From: CAWUEX02 sp963921305
GTDB taxonomy: Bacteria > Pseudomonadota > Alphaproteobacteria > Rhodospirillales > Rhodospirillaceae
Length of the DNA: 64,000 nucleotides
NCBI GenBank assembly: GCA_963921305.4
Contig: CAWUEX030000002.1
Span: forward strand, 496,001 to 560,000
Reading direction: 5' to 3'
The notes beneath the pieces were generated by a model. It worked only from the letters and a program-made list of their open reading frames with translations. It made no database searches and was not told the DNA's origin. Every line of letters begins with the position of its first letter. Position 1 is the stretch's first letter. Made by a program: the position numbers and the translations under genes. Of this stretch, positions 52,110 to 61,455 are shown in pieces.

Positions 52110-52742
52110 TCAGTCGACCAGGCGGACCGTGATGTACCCGTCGGCATCGATGTCGGAGACATCGAGTTTCAGGCCGAGCTGTGCCGCATACCCGTGGTAG
52201 CGCGGCTTGGTATAGATGTCGTGGATTTCATCGACCGTCATATCGAACTGGCCGATGCGCTTGCCGAATTCAAGCACGTAGCCGAACGGCTCCTTGTAGC
52301 GGCGCATGCCGGGCTCGGAATCCCATTCGTCGAGCATCTGATAAAAGCAAGACGTGCGGTCGAACATGGCAATCATGCCAAGCTCGGTATCGCCGGTTTC
52401 CTCGATCTTGCCTTTGATGCGGCCGAGCATGGGCGACATGGTCTTTTGATCTTTGTCGATCATGTCGTCGAGCAAGTTGTGATCTTTGGCGAATTGAATG
52501 TGCGACAGATGAGCTTTCACCAGCGCATCATTGAAGTAGTGCTGATACGGCATGGTGTCGGCCATGGTTTTCAGCACAACGTTGACCGCCCGGCCGAATT
52601 CCTCCTCACGGCCCTGAATGGCCGAGGTCATGGCGAGGGTGGGATTGGGCCGGCCCGAGCCGGATTCAGCTTTGACGCCGGGCGGCGGTCCGCCAGCGGT
52701 TTTGTCCGGTGCGTCAAAAACGGGGCGCGGAGTCTTGGTCAT
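52110..52742 (-). CDS. Protein of the same unrecognised family, paralogue 2, without signal peptide
   Basis: 210 residues from the ATG at 52742. An N-terminal Pro/Gly-rich, probably disordered segment of about 35 residues replaces the signal peptide of its paralogue, so this copy should be cytoplasmic. From residue 40 on it aligns with the next gene without large gaps. Conserved blocks: HYFNDALVKAHLSHIQFAKDHNLL and PFGYVLEFGKRIGQFDMTVDEIHDIYTKPRY. A dyad about 100 bases upstream (52840-52862) may control both. Function unknown. Confidence 0.68.
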   Translation of the reverse strand: MTKTPRPVFDAPDKTAGGPPPGVKAESGSGRPNPTLAMTSAIQGREEEFGRAVNVVLKTMADTMPYQHYFNDALVKAHLSHIQFAKDHNLLDDMIDKDQKTMSPMLGRIKGKIEETGDTELGMIAMFDRTSCFYQMLDEWDSEPGMRRYKEPFGYVLEFGKRIGQFDMTVDEIHDIYTKPRYHGYAAQLGLKLDVSDIDADGYITVRLVD

Positions 52743-52839
52743 GGTGTTTGCCCTCTCTCGTGAAAAAACTGGCGCGCAGTCTACCGCTGAACAGAAACGC
52801 CACCAAATAAACTCAGGGTGAGGCCGCTCGATCGCTTGG

Positions 52840-52862
52840 ATTTGTCCGAACTGAGGACAAAT
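52840..52862. promoter_or_regulatory. Dyad upstream of the paralogue pair
   Basis: ATTTGTCC (52840-52847) and GGACAAAT (52855-52862) are exact inverted repeats with a 7-base spacer, about 100 bases upstream of the 52742 start. It is a likely operator for a dimeric regulator that I cannot name. Confidence 0.5.
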
Positions 52863-52880
52863 ACCATACACAACAAGGGC

Positions 52881-53450
52881 TTATTCGGGTTTTGGTGCCG
52901 GTGTGTGAACGGAAGTTCCGAGGGTGTCGGCCAGAGTGCGGGCAAGACGCAGCGAGGTCGCCTGCCGCCCGCCACCGGTGTCCGGCGCGGAGGCCTCGGC
53001 CACCCACAGGTTGGACTGGCCCGGGCGGTAGGCCGCCATGCGCACGGTGAAGACCGACGCGCTGGGCTGTTCCCGTGGCTGGTCGTAAGGCACCTGCACG
53101 GGACGTTCGGCACGGCGCATGTCGAGGGTTTTGATGCGGTCATCAACGGAGAGCGCATCGCGCGCCGCGATGCCCGGCACGGGCGCGGTGCTGGTGACGG
53201 TGAGCACAATGTCACCGCGGTTGGTTACGACGGCACGGCCCTTGGCGGTGAGGTAGGCCGCAAGCTCGGCGGCCAGCACACGCTCCAAATCCAGCTCGCG
53301 CCCGGTGCGCACCTCGATGGATTCATCAGCCCGCCACTCGCCGAAGGCGTTGGCGGAGATGGTGGGAGCATAGCCGGCGCCGCTTTGGGCCAGGGCCGGC
53401 GCCGCACAAAGCAGCGCCGCCGTGAAGACTACGCGTTTAGCTTTGCTCAC
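52881..53450 (-). CDS. Small exported protein of unknown function
   Basis: 189 residues from GTG 53450, chosen because it begins a signal peptide (VFTAALLCAAPALAQ) and overlaps the protease stop by 14 bases; the ribosome-binding site is weak. The mature part has alternating charged and small residues, resembling DUF4136-type lipoproteins (LDLERVLAAELAAYLTAKGRAVV). I do not recognise a catalytic motif. Likely coupled to the protease gene. Confidence 0.6.
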   Translation of the reverse strand: MSKAKRVVFTAALLCAAPALAQSGAGYAPTISANAFGEWRADESIEVRTGRELDLERVLAAELAAYLTAKGRAVVTNRGDIVLTVTSTAPVPGIAARDALSVDDRIKTLDMRRAERPVQVPYDQPREQPSASVFTVRMAAYRPGQSNLWVAEASAPDTGGGRQATSLRLARTLADTLGTSVHTPAPKPE

Positions 53451-54747
53451 CTGAGACCTGGATGTTGAGGGCGGCGAGTGCGTCGGAGATCGGAATAAAG
53501 TAATTGAGTCCGATCGTCGCATTCCCTTCTTTCTGGCCTAAGACTGTGATGCCAATAACATTGCCCGCTTCATCAAACATCGGACCACCACTGTTCCCGC
53601 CCTGAACATTGACATCGCTTTGGATGTATCGAAGCCCATCCTCTCTACGGTATGCACTAACGATACCCGATGACACAGTGCTCTCGAACCTCTCCTCGCG
53701 GGGACTGCCAATCACATAAACCGTCGAACTGATCGGAACGTCGGATAAACGCAGGGGCAATCCCCCGAGGCCAGAGCTTTCGGTAGCAACAAGAGCGATG
53801 TCGCGTCGCGCATTGGTTGCCATCACTTCACCTACTATTTCCCGGCCGGTAACGGTTTTAACGACAACCAGACTAGCTCCACCGACAACATGCTGATTAG
53901 TCAGCAACAAGTTGTCAGCGACATAAAACCCGCTACCCAGGCCTGAACCGGCAATAATTGTGACAACGTTGGCCCGCGTTTCCGTAACAACGTCTTGGAA
54001 GCGCCCTGTGTTTAGGTCCTTAGCTTGAATAGCTGTCGCAACAGTTGGCACCAGTGAGGCAGGATTGGTAGACGGTGCGTTGCCTGTGCCGGTCACCAGG
54101 TTATAGAAATCCCGCTCGGCCAGAAGATTACGGGCTGCTTCGCCGAATGCATTGTAAACGGCGTTCTCACCAGCGTTGGGCATAGAACGTTCGGAGTCGT
54201 AGTAGCCCTCGGTTTCCACCGTATAGACAACGTCGCGGGTAAGGGGGCTGTAGACCTGCCACTCGACGGCTATCTGCGCCTCTCCATCAGCGCTGGTATA
54301 ATCATTGAAGCCTGTCATTGAATAGCAGACATCGACATTGAGATCTTTGATCAGCCCACCAACAATGAGTTCGGCGCGATCAGCATCCCGGTCCTGGAAG
54401 AGGGAGTTGGGATCGCCGGCGACGTCATAATTCGCCGCTTCAAGTTCTTCACGGAACACGTCCGAATAGATTTCGGGCTCCAGGTTGAGGCTACCGCCGC
54501 GATACGTCAACTCACTGTCCGGCAAACAAAGGATGCCCTGCTGGACTTGTCCTATGACCTGATTACGGGGAATCCTTACCGCGACGCGCTCCAGCGCGAC
54601 CGGTTTCACCTCGGTTGCTATCGGGACCATGATCGGCTCCCGGCTAACGACCGGTGGTGGGCTATTTGTTTCACACGCCGCCAATGTGATGAGAACGGCC
54701 AGCGCAGCCGTAGCGCGCGTGGCTGAAACCGGTTTCAGATTCGTCAT
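53437..54747 (-). CDS. S1C-type serine protease lipoprotein with an N-terminal domain of unknown function
   Basis: 436 residues. Lipoprotein signal ends LAAC (Cys25). Residues 45-215 form a domain I do not recognise, with IILCLPDSELTYRGG-type beta segments and NAGENAVYNAFGEAARNLLAERDFYNL. The C-terminal trypsin-like domain has His286 (NQHVV), Asp316 (ARRDIALV) and Ser386 (GGNSGGP), the full triad. No PDZ domain is visible, unlike HtrA/DegP. Anchored in the membrane, facing the periplasm. AT content is higher than in its neighbours. Confidence 0.85.
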   Translation of the reverse strand: MTNLKPVSATRATAALAVLITLAACETNSPPPVVSREPIMVPIATEVKPVALERVAVRIPRNQVIGQVQQGILCLPDSELTYRGGSLNLEPEIYSDVFREELEAANYDVAGDPNSLFQDRDADRAELIVGGLIKDLNVDVCYSMTGFNDYTSADGEAQIAVEWQVYSPLTRDVVYTVETEGYYDSERSMPNAGENAVYNAFGEAARNLLAERDFYNLVTGTGNAPSTNPASLVPTVATAIQAKDLNTGRFQDVVTETRANVVTIIAGSGLGSGFYVADNLLLTNQHVVGGASLVVVKTVTGREIVGEVMATNARRDIALVATESSGLGGLPLRLSDVPISSTVYVIGSPREERFESTVSSGIVSAYRREDGLRYIQSDVNVQGGNSGGPMFDEAGNVIGITVLGQKEGNATIGLNYFIPISDALAALNIQVSGEQS

Positions 54748-54877
54748 TGTGCCTACCCCTGGTTTAATTACGCCGGGCTAAAGGGTACCCAGGCGGCAAC
54801 TTTACACAAGGGACAATTATGCGGTGTCACCCCGGCAAGCCTCGCAAAACCTCGAATAAGCCTCAGAAAACCGGGCC

Positions 54878-56578
54878 TTATAGCTTTAGCGCGCCGGGAT
54901 TCATCAGGTTGTTGGGGTCGACCACCGCTTTGACCTTCTTGAGCATCTCCCAGGCTTCGGGCTTGCGGCTTTTGTCGTAGCGGTAGAGCTTGCCGAGCTG
55001 CATGGACACCGCGCCAAGGTCGGCGAACAGGTCGGACAGATCGTCGCGCATGGCTTTGACGATGGCGCGGCCCTCTTCGTCGGCGTCGTGCTCGGGCAGT
55101 TTTTCCAGATGCTCGGGCCGCATGACCTTGCCGTACATTTTCAGGCGGGCGTCGGGCCAGAACCACACCGGCTCAATAAGGAAGCCGTAGTTGCCGACGG
55201 TGCACAACAGAAAGCCGTTGCGGATGCCGTGCTTCTCTTTCACGTCTTTGTATTTGTCGTAAATCGCGCTGACTTTATCCAGCGCCTCGACCGCTTTGGA
55301 GTGCGGCACGATGCAGTGCAGCGGTACCCAGCGCTCGCCCTTGGGGCCGAGAATGGAATCCGGCGGCAAGAAGGGCTCGGCATGGCAGATCTTGGTGATT
55401 GACGCGGGCAGCGGGCGGCCGCCGCAGGATTTGGCGATGTCCTTTGCCCGCTTGTGCTTTTCCTCGACGCCGCCCTTGGTGGGATCTTCGATCGCCACAT
55501 GCAGGCCGTAGAACACATCGTTGAGGTAGCGCCGCCCGGCGAAGGCGATTTGCAGGCCATCGGCGAGGCCGGACTCCTTTATGACTTTAAAGAGCGTGCC
55601 GACGTCTTTCATGAAATCGCTGTCGCCCTCGGTGACGCGGGCGGATTGCTGATTCTTGTCGAAGCCCATGGCCTCGGTCGACAGGCCTTCGCGGCTAAGC
55701 TGCGATAGCGCGCTGGCCATGTCGGCATAGGTATCAAACGCGTAGGCAATGTGGCGGCGGTGCTCCGGCCGTTTGATCAGCCGCAGGGTCGCCGTGGCTT
55801 TGACGCCGAGCGCCCCGGCGTCAGCCAGGAAGGGGCCCATTAGGTCAGGGCCATAATGCTTCATGAACGGTTTGCCGTCGGCGATGGCATGAGCACCGAC
55901 GGGCAGCAGCGTGCCGTCGGCCAGGACGACGTCCATGCCGAGCACTTGTTCGACGGCGGAACCATAGTTGCCCGAGCCAAAGAAGATCGAGTTCTGCGAC
56001 AGCGCGCCGCCGATCCGGCTTTGGTAGCCCGACAGCGGCCCCCAGTAGGGCGTGCGCAAACCTTTCTCTTTCAGAGCATCGTTGAGCGCCATCCAGGTGC
56101 AGCCGCATTCGACCGTGACGTACATGTCCTCTTCGTTGATCTCGACGATACGCGTCATCTTTTGCGTATCGACGGTGATGGAATCCTTCTGGGTGTGCAG
56201 ATAGCCGTCGGTGTAGGACATGCCGCCGCCGCGCGGCACCAGCGCGACGCGGGCCTCATGACAAGCCGCTGCGGCGCGGGCGAGATCGGTGGTCGAGGTC
56301 GGCGTGATGGCCGCTAGGGGCGTTTCGAAACTGCGGAAGGTGTCCTCGGCAAAGAAGGCGCGGGTGTCGTCGTCATACAGCACGTTCTCGCTGCCGAGAA
56401 TCTGCCCGAGCTGATCGAGCAGGCCCTTGTGCCCGGCCAGGTCCACCCCGGGCTTGGTCTGCCCCGGCGGCACGCGCTCGACATCGTAACCGGGCACCGG
56501 ATTGGGGCTGGCGGCCGGCATCTGCGGATCGGGTGCCGAATTGGGCGCCGGAGTGGCGGAACTGGTGTCTTGAGGCAT
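54878..56578 (-). CDS. FAD-linked oxidoreductase (4-cresol dehydrogenase/vanillyl-alcohol oxidase type)
   Basis: 566 residues from the ATG at 56578. The N-terminal 50 residues are Pro/Ser/Asn-rich. The PCMH-type FAD domain follows with VALVPRGGGMSYTDGY and SRIGGALSQNSIFFGSGNYG, then the substrate-binding half ending NPGALKL. The family oxidises phenols, vanillyl alcohol or hydroxy acids; no His/Tyr covalent FAD site could be fixed. Single gene, divergent from the DUF1800 pair. Confidence 0.82.
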   Translation of the reverse strand: MPQDTSSATPAPNSAPDPQMPAASPNPVPGYDVERVPPGQTKPGVDLAGHKGLLDQLGQILGSENVLYDDDTRAFFAEDTFRSFETPLAAITPTSTTDLARAAAACHEARVALVPRGGGMSYTDGYLHTQKDSITVDTQKMTRIVEINEEDMYVTVECGCTWMALNDALKEKGLRTPYWGPLSGYQSRIGGALSQNSIFFGSGNYGSAVEQVLGMDVVLADGTLLPVGAHAIADGKPFMKHYGPDLMGPFLADAGALGVKATATLRLIKRPEHRRHIAYAFDTYADMASALSQLSREGLSTEAMGFDKNQQSARVTEGDSDFMKDVGTLFKVIKESGLADGLQIAFAGRRYLNDVFYGLHVAIEDPTKGGVEEKHKRAKDIAKSCGGRPLPASITKICHAEPFLPPDSILGPKGERWVPLHCIVPHSKAVEALDKVSAIYDKYKDVKEKHGIRNGFLLCTVGNYGFLIEPVWFWPDARLKMYGKVMRPEHLEKLPEHDADEEGRAIVKAMRDDLSDLFADLGAVSMQLGKLYRYDKSRKPEAWEMLKKVKAVVDPNNLMNPGALKL

Positions 56579-56789
56579 GGGAATCCCTGAGTTTTCTTGA
56601 GGTTTTGGCGTCGTTCGGATTGTCGCGCAAGCCGCGCGCGGGAACAAGAGAGCCGAAGGCGGGCGCGGGCAAGAGCGCAGTGTCCACGGCGGAAATGTGG
56701 GGAATCTTGCAACGCAACTGCTGCTGGTACCGTTCTCTTAAGACTCTGTTTTTACGTTAGACTACGACTCGAACGCGCCCTCGCCTCAA

Positions 56790-56824
56790 TTGGGCCTCAT
56801 TTTTTGTGCCCCATCAGGCCCCAA
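56790..56824 (+). promoter_or_regulatory. Imperfect hairpin in the leader of the first DUF1800 gene
   Basis: TTGGGCCT (56790-56797) pairs with AGGCCCCAA (56816-56824), one bulged C. It ends 24 bases before the start codon and could affect translation or mark the end of the leader. Confidence 0.4.
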
Positions 56825-56848
56825 CTTAGGACATGGACCCCCCCTGCC

Positions 56849-58510
56849 ATGGAATTCCTCCCCCTTGAGCCCTCCTGGGAACGCAAAGCCCTGAACCGCA
56901 CCACCTTCGGCTGCCGCGATGTCGACGAGCAATACGTACAGCAAGTGGGCTGGCAGACCTGGGTGGAAGAGCAACTCGACCCACCCGCCAGCGATGATGC
57001 CGAACTTGCGCAGCACATCGCCGCGCAAGCGATGCACATCGAATACGAAGCCTCGGACCCTGAAAATCTGAACGAGGACGCCGAAGGCTGGGAGGCGGTG
57101 GATGAGTGGCGCCCGCTCAACTATCTGGCCATGCCGGAAGACGAGCTTTACGAGGTTCTGATTTACGCTGGCGACCGTCATCCCTGGGATGAAGTCTGGC
57201 GCGTGTATGTCGAAACTATGAGTGGGGTGTATCTGCGCGCGGCGCATTCGTCGTTCCAGCTGCGCGAAGTGATGACCGACTTCTGGCTCAACCACTTCTC
57301 GGTCTGGCGTGATGGCGATGACATCATGCAATTGTCGATCCTGCCTTATGACCGCGATGTCATCCGCCCGCGGGTGTTCGGCAACTTCCGCGACATGCTG
57401 GGCGCGGTGGCGCAGTCCACTGCGATGATGTGGTACCTCGACAACGCCCGCAGCCCGGCGGAACTGCCCAACGAGAATTACGCCCGCGAGCTGATGGAGT
57501 TGCACACCCTGGGCGAGGACGCCTACCTGGGCACGGTCGATCCGGCGACGGTGGAGAAAGACGCCAACGGCATCGCGGTCGGGTTTACCGATCAGGATGT
57601 CATCGAAGTCTCACGCGCGTTTTCCGGCTGGACGGTGGAGGTCGGCCAGTGGCGCGGCCTGAACGGCAACAACCTGCCCTACACCTGGCTGTTCACCTAC
57701 AACGCGGCCCAGCACAACGACGACGCCGGACTGTTCATGGGTCAGAACCTTGCGAACCTGACCGCCGACATGGCCCAGGGCGAACGGGTGCTGGACATGC
57801 TCGCCGATCATCCGGCCACGGCGCGCTTCGTCACCGGCAAACTGGTCCGCCGCCTGTTCGGCGAAAACCCGCCGCAGGCCGTGCTCGACCGCGCCTATGA
57901 CACCTGGATGGCCAACCGCAGCGCACCGGATCAGATCCGCCGCGTGCTCGAAGCGGTGCTGCTCGACGGCACGGAAATCGGCGACGAAGCCCCGGCCCGC
58001 ATCCGCCGCCCGTTCGAGAAGATGATCGCGGCCTGGCGGGCGATGGGCGCGACCGTCAACGCCAGCTGGGCGTGGACCTGGATTTCACATGAAACGAAGG
58101 ACGCCGCCTTCGACTGGCCGGGCCCGGACGGCCGTCCGGACGTCAACGGCTACTGGCTGGCCGGCACCCAGGTGATGAGCGCCTGGAACGGCATGTACAA
58201 TTTGTCGACCTGGAGTGGCGCCGTGACCGGTGACCTGCTGAGCGAGATGCCGGAAGACGCGACGGACTCGGCGATTGCCATGACCGACTACTGGGTCGGC
58301 AAGATGATCGGCTACGAACTGGCCTCAACCGAGGGCTACAACGAGCTGGTGGACTTCACTTTCCACTGGGCGGGGCCGATGTCGCAGCTGACCTGGATGG
58401 CCAACGCGGATAACGACGAAGATCGGGACAACCTGCAGCAGAACGCCATCCGCAACATCCGCGGCTTCGCCAGCCTAATCGCCACTGCCGATGAGTTTGC
58501 TTGGGTTTAG
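56849..58510 (+). CDS. DUF1800 protein, tandem copy 1
   Basis: 553 residues from the ATG at 56849; the start aligns with that of the second copy. DUF1800 features: ATTFG-like RTTFGCRDVDEQYV at the N-terminus, MTDFWLNHFSV, RELMELHTLG and PATARFVTGKLVRRLFGE. DUF1800 proteins are usually exported and paired with a DUF1501 protein, and both are of unknown function. No signal peptide is obvious here, and no DUF1501 gene follows. Copy 2 follows after a 265-base gap. Confidence 0.85.
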   Translation: MEFLPLEPSWERKALNRTTFGCRDVDEQYVQQVGWQTWVEEQLDPPASDDAELAQHIAAQAMHIEYEASDPENLNEDAEGWEAVDEWRPLNYLAMPEDELYEVLIYAGDRHPWDEVWRVYVETMSGVYLRAAHSSFQLREVMTDFWLNHFSVWRDGDDIMQLSILPYDRDVIRPRVFGNFRDMLGAVAQSTAMMWYLDNARSPAELPNENYARELMELHTLGEDAYLGTVDPATVEKDANGIAVGFTDQDVIEVSRAFSGWTVEVGQWRGLNGNNLPYTWLFTYNAAQHNDDAGLFMGQNLANLTADMAQGERVLDMLADHPATARFVTGKLVRRLFGENPPQAVLDRAYDTWMANRSAPDQIRRVLEAVLLDGTEIGDEAPARIRRPFEKMIAAWRAMGATVNASWAWTWISHETKDAAFDWPGPDGRPDVNGYWLAGTQVMSAWNGMYNLSTWSGAVTGDLLSEMPEDATDSAIAMTDYWVGKMIGYELASTEGYNELVDFTFHWAGPMSQLTWMANADNDEDRDNLQQNAIRNIRGFASLIATADEFAWV

Positions 58511-58632
58511 CAGCGGGTGGCCTTAAACCGCCCTCTTACCCATTTACATCGATCACCAAGCAGCCAGAACTCTTCGAACTGATACACGTTGCCAGTCCAA
58601 TTCCCTTTTCAACGGACTGACCCCAAACCAAT

Positions 58633-58672
58633 TTGTATCAACGCAGGCCAAAAAAATTGTATCAATGCAGGC
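58633..58672. repeat. Direct repeat of 16 bases, 24-base period
   Basis: TTGTATCAACGCAGGC (58633-58648) and TTGTATCAATGCAGGC (58657-58672) differ at one base and are separated by an A-rich spacer. They lie just upstream of the second DUF1800 gene. They could be binding sites for a regulator or leftover ends of an insertion element. Confidence 0.5.
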
Positions 58673-58775
58673 TGGTGGAACGATTAAGCTTTCCAGCAAC
58701 GATTCAGTAAGTGCTAGTTTCTTACCGATACTCAGGGACACACGTGGAGAACACCCTGAGCTCTCTTCGGACAGG

Positions 58776-60446
58776 ATGCAGGCCGTGGATTTTCTCCCGC
58801 TTGAGCCGTCATGGGAACGCAAAGCGATCAACCGCACCACGTTCGGCTGCCGCGACGTCGACGAGCAGTACGTGCAGAAGGTGGGCTGGGAGACCTGGGT
58901 GCAGGAACAGTTGGACCCGCCCGACGGTGACGACGCGGAAATGGCGAGTCACCTTGCCGCCCAAACGCTACGCATCCACTACGGAGCCTCCAATCAAAAC
59001 AATCTGAGTCCCGAATCCCGGGGCTGGGACGCTGTTGATGAGAACAGGCCGTTTAACTACCTCAGCATGCCTGAGGACCAGTTATATCAAGTGCTCACCA
59101 GGGTTGGCGACACGCATCCGGGGGACGAGTACGAGCGTGTGTACGAAGAGACCATGAACAGCGTGTACATGCGCGCCACTCATTCTTCGTATCAGCTGCG
59201 CGAAGTCATGACCGACTTCTGGCTCAATCACTTTTCTGTTTGGTACGACGGCCCTACGGTCATGCGAGTTTCGGTTTTGGTCTACGACCGGGATGTGATT
59301 CGGCCGCGAGTGTTCGGCAACTTCCGCGACATGCTCGGCGCAGTGGCCCAGTCCACGGCGATGCAGTGGTATCTCGACAATGCCCACAGCACCGCCGCGT
59401 TGCCCAACGAGAACTACGCCCGCGAGCTGATGGAACTGCATACGCTTGGGGAAGACGTTTACCTGGGCACCATCGACCCGGAAACGGTCGAAAAAAACGC
59501 CGACGGAGTGGCGGTTGGATTTACCGACAAGGATGTCATCGAAGTCTCGCGCGCCCTGTCGGGATGGACGGTTGAAGTCGGGCAGTCGAACGGCGTCGCC
59601 CGCGGCAGATTGCCCAACACCTGGCTATTTACCTACAACCCGGTGCAGCACAACACCGAGGCCGGACTGTTCATGGGGCAGGATTTGGCAGGGCTGACCG
59701 GCGACATGGAGCAAGGCAACCGGGTTCTCGACATCTTGGCCGATCATCCGGCAACCGCGGCGTTCGTGACCGGCAAGATAGTGCGCCGTCTATTTGGCGA
59801 GGATGCCCCACAGACGGTGCTGGACCGGGCCCTGACAACCTGGATGGACAACCGGGACTCACCAAACCAAATCCGCCTGGTGTTAGAGACGATCCTGCTC
59901 GACGGAACAGAGATCGGCGATGCAACACCCGCACGTTTGCGCCGCCCATTCGAAAAGATAGTCGGGGCCTGGCGTGTGATGGGGGCGACGATTGAAGCAA
60001 GCCCGGTCTGGGCGAGCATTGGTCTTCAGACCAAGGATGCGGCGTTCGGCTGGTCCGCCCCGAACGGCAGACCCAATGCCAACGGCTACTGGTTTGCCGG
60101 CATACAGGTGATGGAGGCCTGGAGCAACTTGTACAGGTTTTCCATGTGGAACGGCGCCGTGGGTGGCGACTTGTTCAGCGGGATGCCGGAGGAGGCGACC
60201 GATTCCGCCATTGCCATGACCGACTATTGGATCGGCAAGATGATCGGTTACGAACTGGGTTCAGCGGACGGCTACAACGCGCTGGTTGACTTCACGTTCA
60301 CCTGGGCCGGACCGATGTCGTCACTCATCGCCATGCAGAACGCCAAGAGCGACGAACAGCGGGAGGACCGCCGCCAGGATACCATTCGGAATATGCGCGG
60401 GTTCGCCAGCCTAATCGCCACGGCGGATGAGTTCGCCTGGATATAG
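58776..60446 (+). CDS. DUF1800 protein, tandem copy 2
   Basis: 556 residues from the ATG at 58776. It is highly similar to copy 1 along its length: FLPLEPSWERKAINRTTFGCRDVDEQYVQKVGW, MTDFWLNHFSVWYDG, LMELHTLGEDVYLGTID, ILDILADHPATAAFVTGKIVRRLFGE. The pair clearly arose by tandem duplication. No DUF1501 partner follows; acuI lies convergent 16 bases on. Function unknown. Confidence 0.85.
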   Translation: MQAVDFLPLEPSWERKAINRTTFGCRDVDEQYVQKVGWETWVQEQLDPPDGDDAEMASHLAAQTLRIHYGASNQNNLSPESRGWDAVDENRPFNYLSMPEDQLYQVLTRVGDTHPGDEYERVYEETMNSVYMRATHSSYQLREVMTDFWLNHFSVWYDGPTVMRVSVLVYDRDVIRPRVFGNFRDMLGAVAQSTAMQWYLDNAHSTAALPNENYARELMELHTLGEDVYLGTIDPETVEKNADGVAVGFTDKDVIEVSRALSGWTVEVGQSNGVARGRLPNTWLFTYNPVQHNTEAGLFMGQDLAGLTGDMEQGNRVLDILADHPATAAFVTGKIVRRLFGEDAPQTVLDRALTTWMDNRDSPNQIRLVLETILLDGTEIGDATPARLRRPFEKIVGAWRVMGATIEASPVWASIGLQTKDAAFGWSAPNGRPNANGYWFAGIQVMEAWSNLYRFSMWNGAVGGDLFSGMPEEATDSAIAMTDYWIGKMIGYELGSADGYNALVDFTFTWAGPMSSLIAMQNAKSDEQREDRRQDTIRNMRGFASLIATADEFAWI

Positions 60447-60462
60447 AGCGGGAACCGGCCCC

Positions 60463-61455
60463 TCACCCATTCACATCGATTACCACGCGGCCGCGGACCT
60501 GGCCTTTGAGAATGTCTTCGGCCAGTTGCGGCAGGTTTGACATGGGCTCGACCGAGGTCATGGCGTTGAGTTTGTCCATGTCCAGGTCTGCGGCGAGACG
60601 GGCCCATGCCTGATCGCGCCGCACCGACGGACACGTCACCGAGTTCACCCCCAACAACCGCACGCCGCGCAGAATGAACGGCATCACCGTCGTCGGCAGA
60701 TCCGTACCGCCGGCCAATCCACAGGCGGCCACAGCGCCTTCGTCCTTGGTTTCAGCCAACAGAGTGGCCAGCGTTTTAGAGCCGACCGAATCCACCCCGC
60801 CGGCCCATTTGGCTTTTTCCAGCGGGCGGGCGTCACGGTCGAGCACATCGCGGCCGATAATCTCTGCCGCACCCAGACTCTTTAAGTAGTCTGCTTCGGA
60901 CTCCCGGCCGGTCGAAGCGACGACCTCATAGCCAAGCTTAGCCAAGAGCGCGACGGCGACGGAGCCGACCCCGCCCGCCGCACCGGTAACGACAATCTGG
61001 CCCTGATCGGGTGTGATGCCGGCGTCTTCCAGCGCCAGCACGCACAGCATGGAGGTGTAGCCGGCGGTGCCAATGGCCATAGTGTCTTGCAGGGAAAACT
61101 TTTCCGGCACGCGGGTGATGAACTCGCTTTTCACCCGCTGGCGCTGAGCGTAGCCGCCCCAGTGAGACTCCGACAGGCCCCAGCCGTTGACCAAAACCTT
61201 GTCGCCCGCCTTAAACGCCGGATCGGCGGACTCGGCCACGGTGCCGGCGAGATCAATGCCGCAGACCATGGGGAAGCTGCGCGCGATCTTGCCTTTGCCG
61301 GTGACGGCCAAGCCGTCTTTATAATTAAGGGTGGAATAGGCGGCGTCGATCAGCACCGGTTCATCGGGCAGATCGCTGTCGTTTAAATCCTTAATGGCGG
61401 ACGTGTAGGTGCCGTCGGCGTTGTCCGCGACGAGGGCCTTGAAGGTCCCGGTCAT
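60463..61455 (-). CDS. acuI: Acrylyl-CoA reductase (AcuI/YhdH family)
   Basis: 330 residues. The MDR fold with GTAGYTSMLCVLALEDAG and TGAAGGVGSVAVALLAKLGYEVVASTGR (NADPH site) and the SYNTLNYKDGLAVTGKG-like N-terminal block is the AcuI/YhdH signature. It reduces acryloyl-CoA to propionyl-CoA, protecting against acrylate from DMSP breakdown or 3-hydroxypropionate metabolism. No DMSP lyase gene is nearby. Its ATG overlaps the stop of the cNMP-binding gene by four bases. Confidence 0.88.
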   Translation of the reverse strand: MTGTFKALVADNADGTYTSAIKDLNDSDLPDEPVLIDAAYSTLNYKDGLAVTGKGKIARSFPMVCGIDLAGTVAESADPAFKAGDKVLVNGWGLSESHWGGYAQRQRVKSEFITRVPEKFSLQDTMAIGTAGYTSMLCVLALEDAGITPDQGQIVVTGAAGGVGSVAVALLAKLGYEVVASTGRESEADYLKSLGAAEIIGRDVLDRDARPLEKAKWAGGVDSVGSKTLATLLAETKDEGAVAACGLAGGTDLPTTVMPFILRGVRLLGVNSVTCPSVRRDQAWARLAADLDMDKLNAMTSVEPMSNLPQLAEDILKGQVRGRVVIDVNG

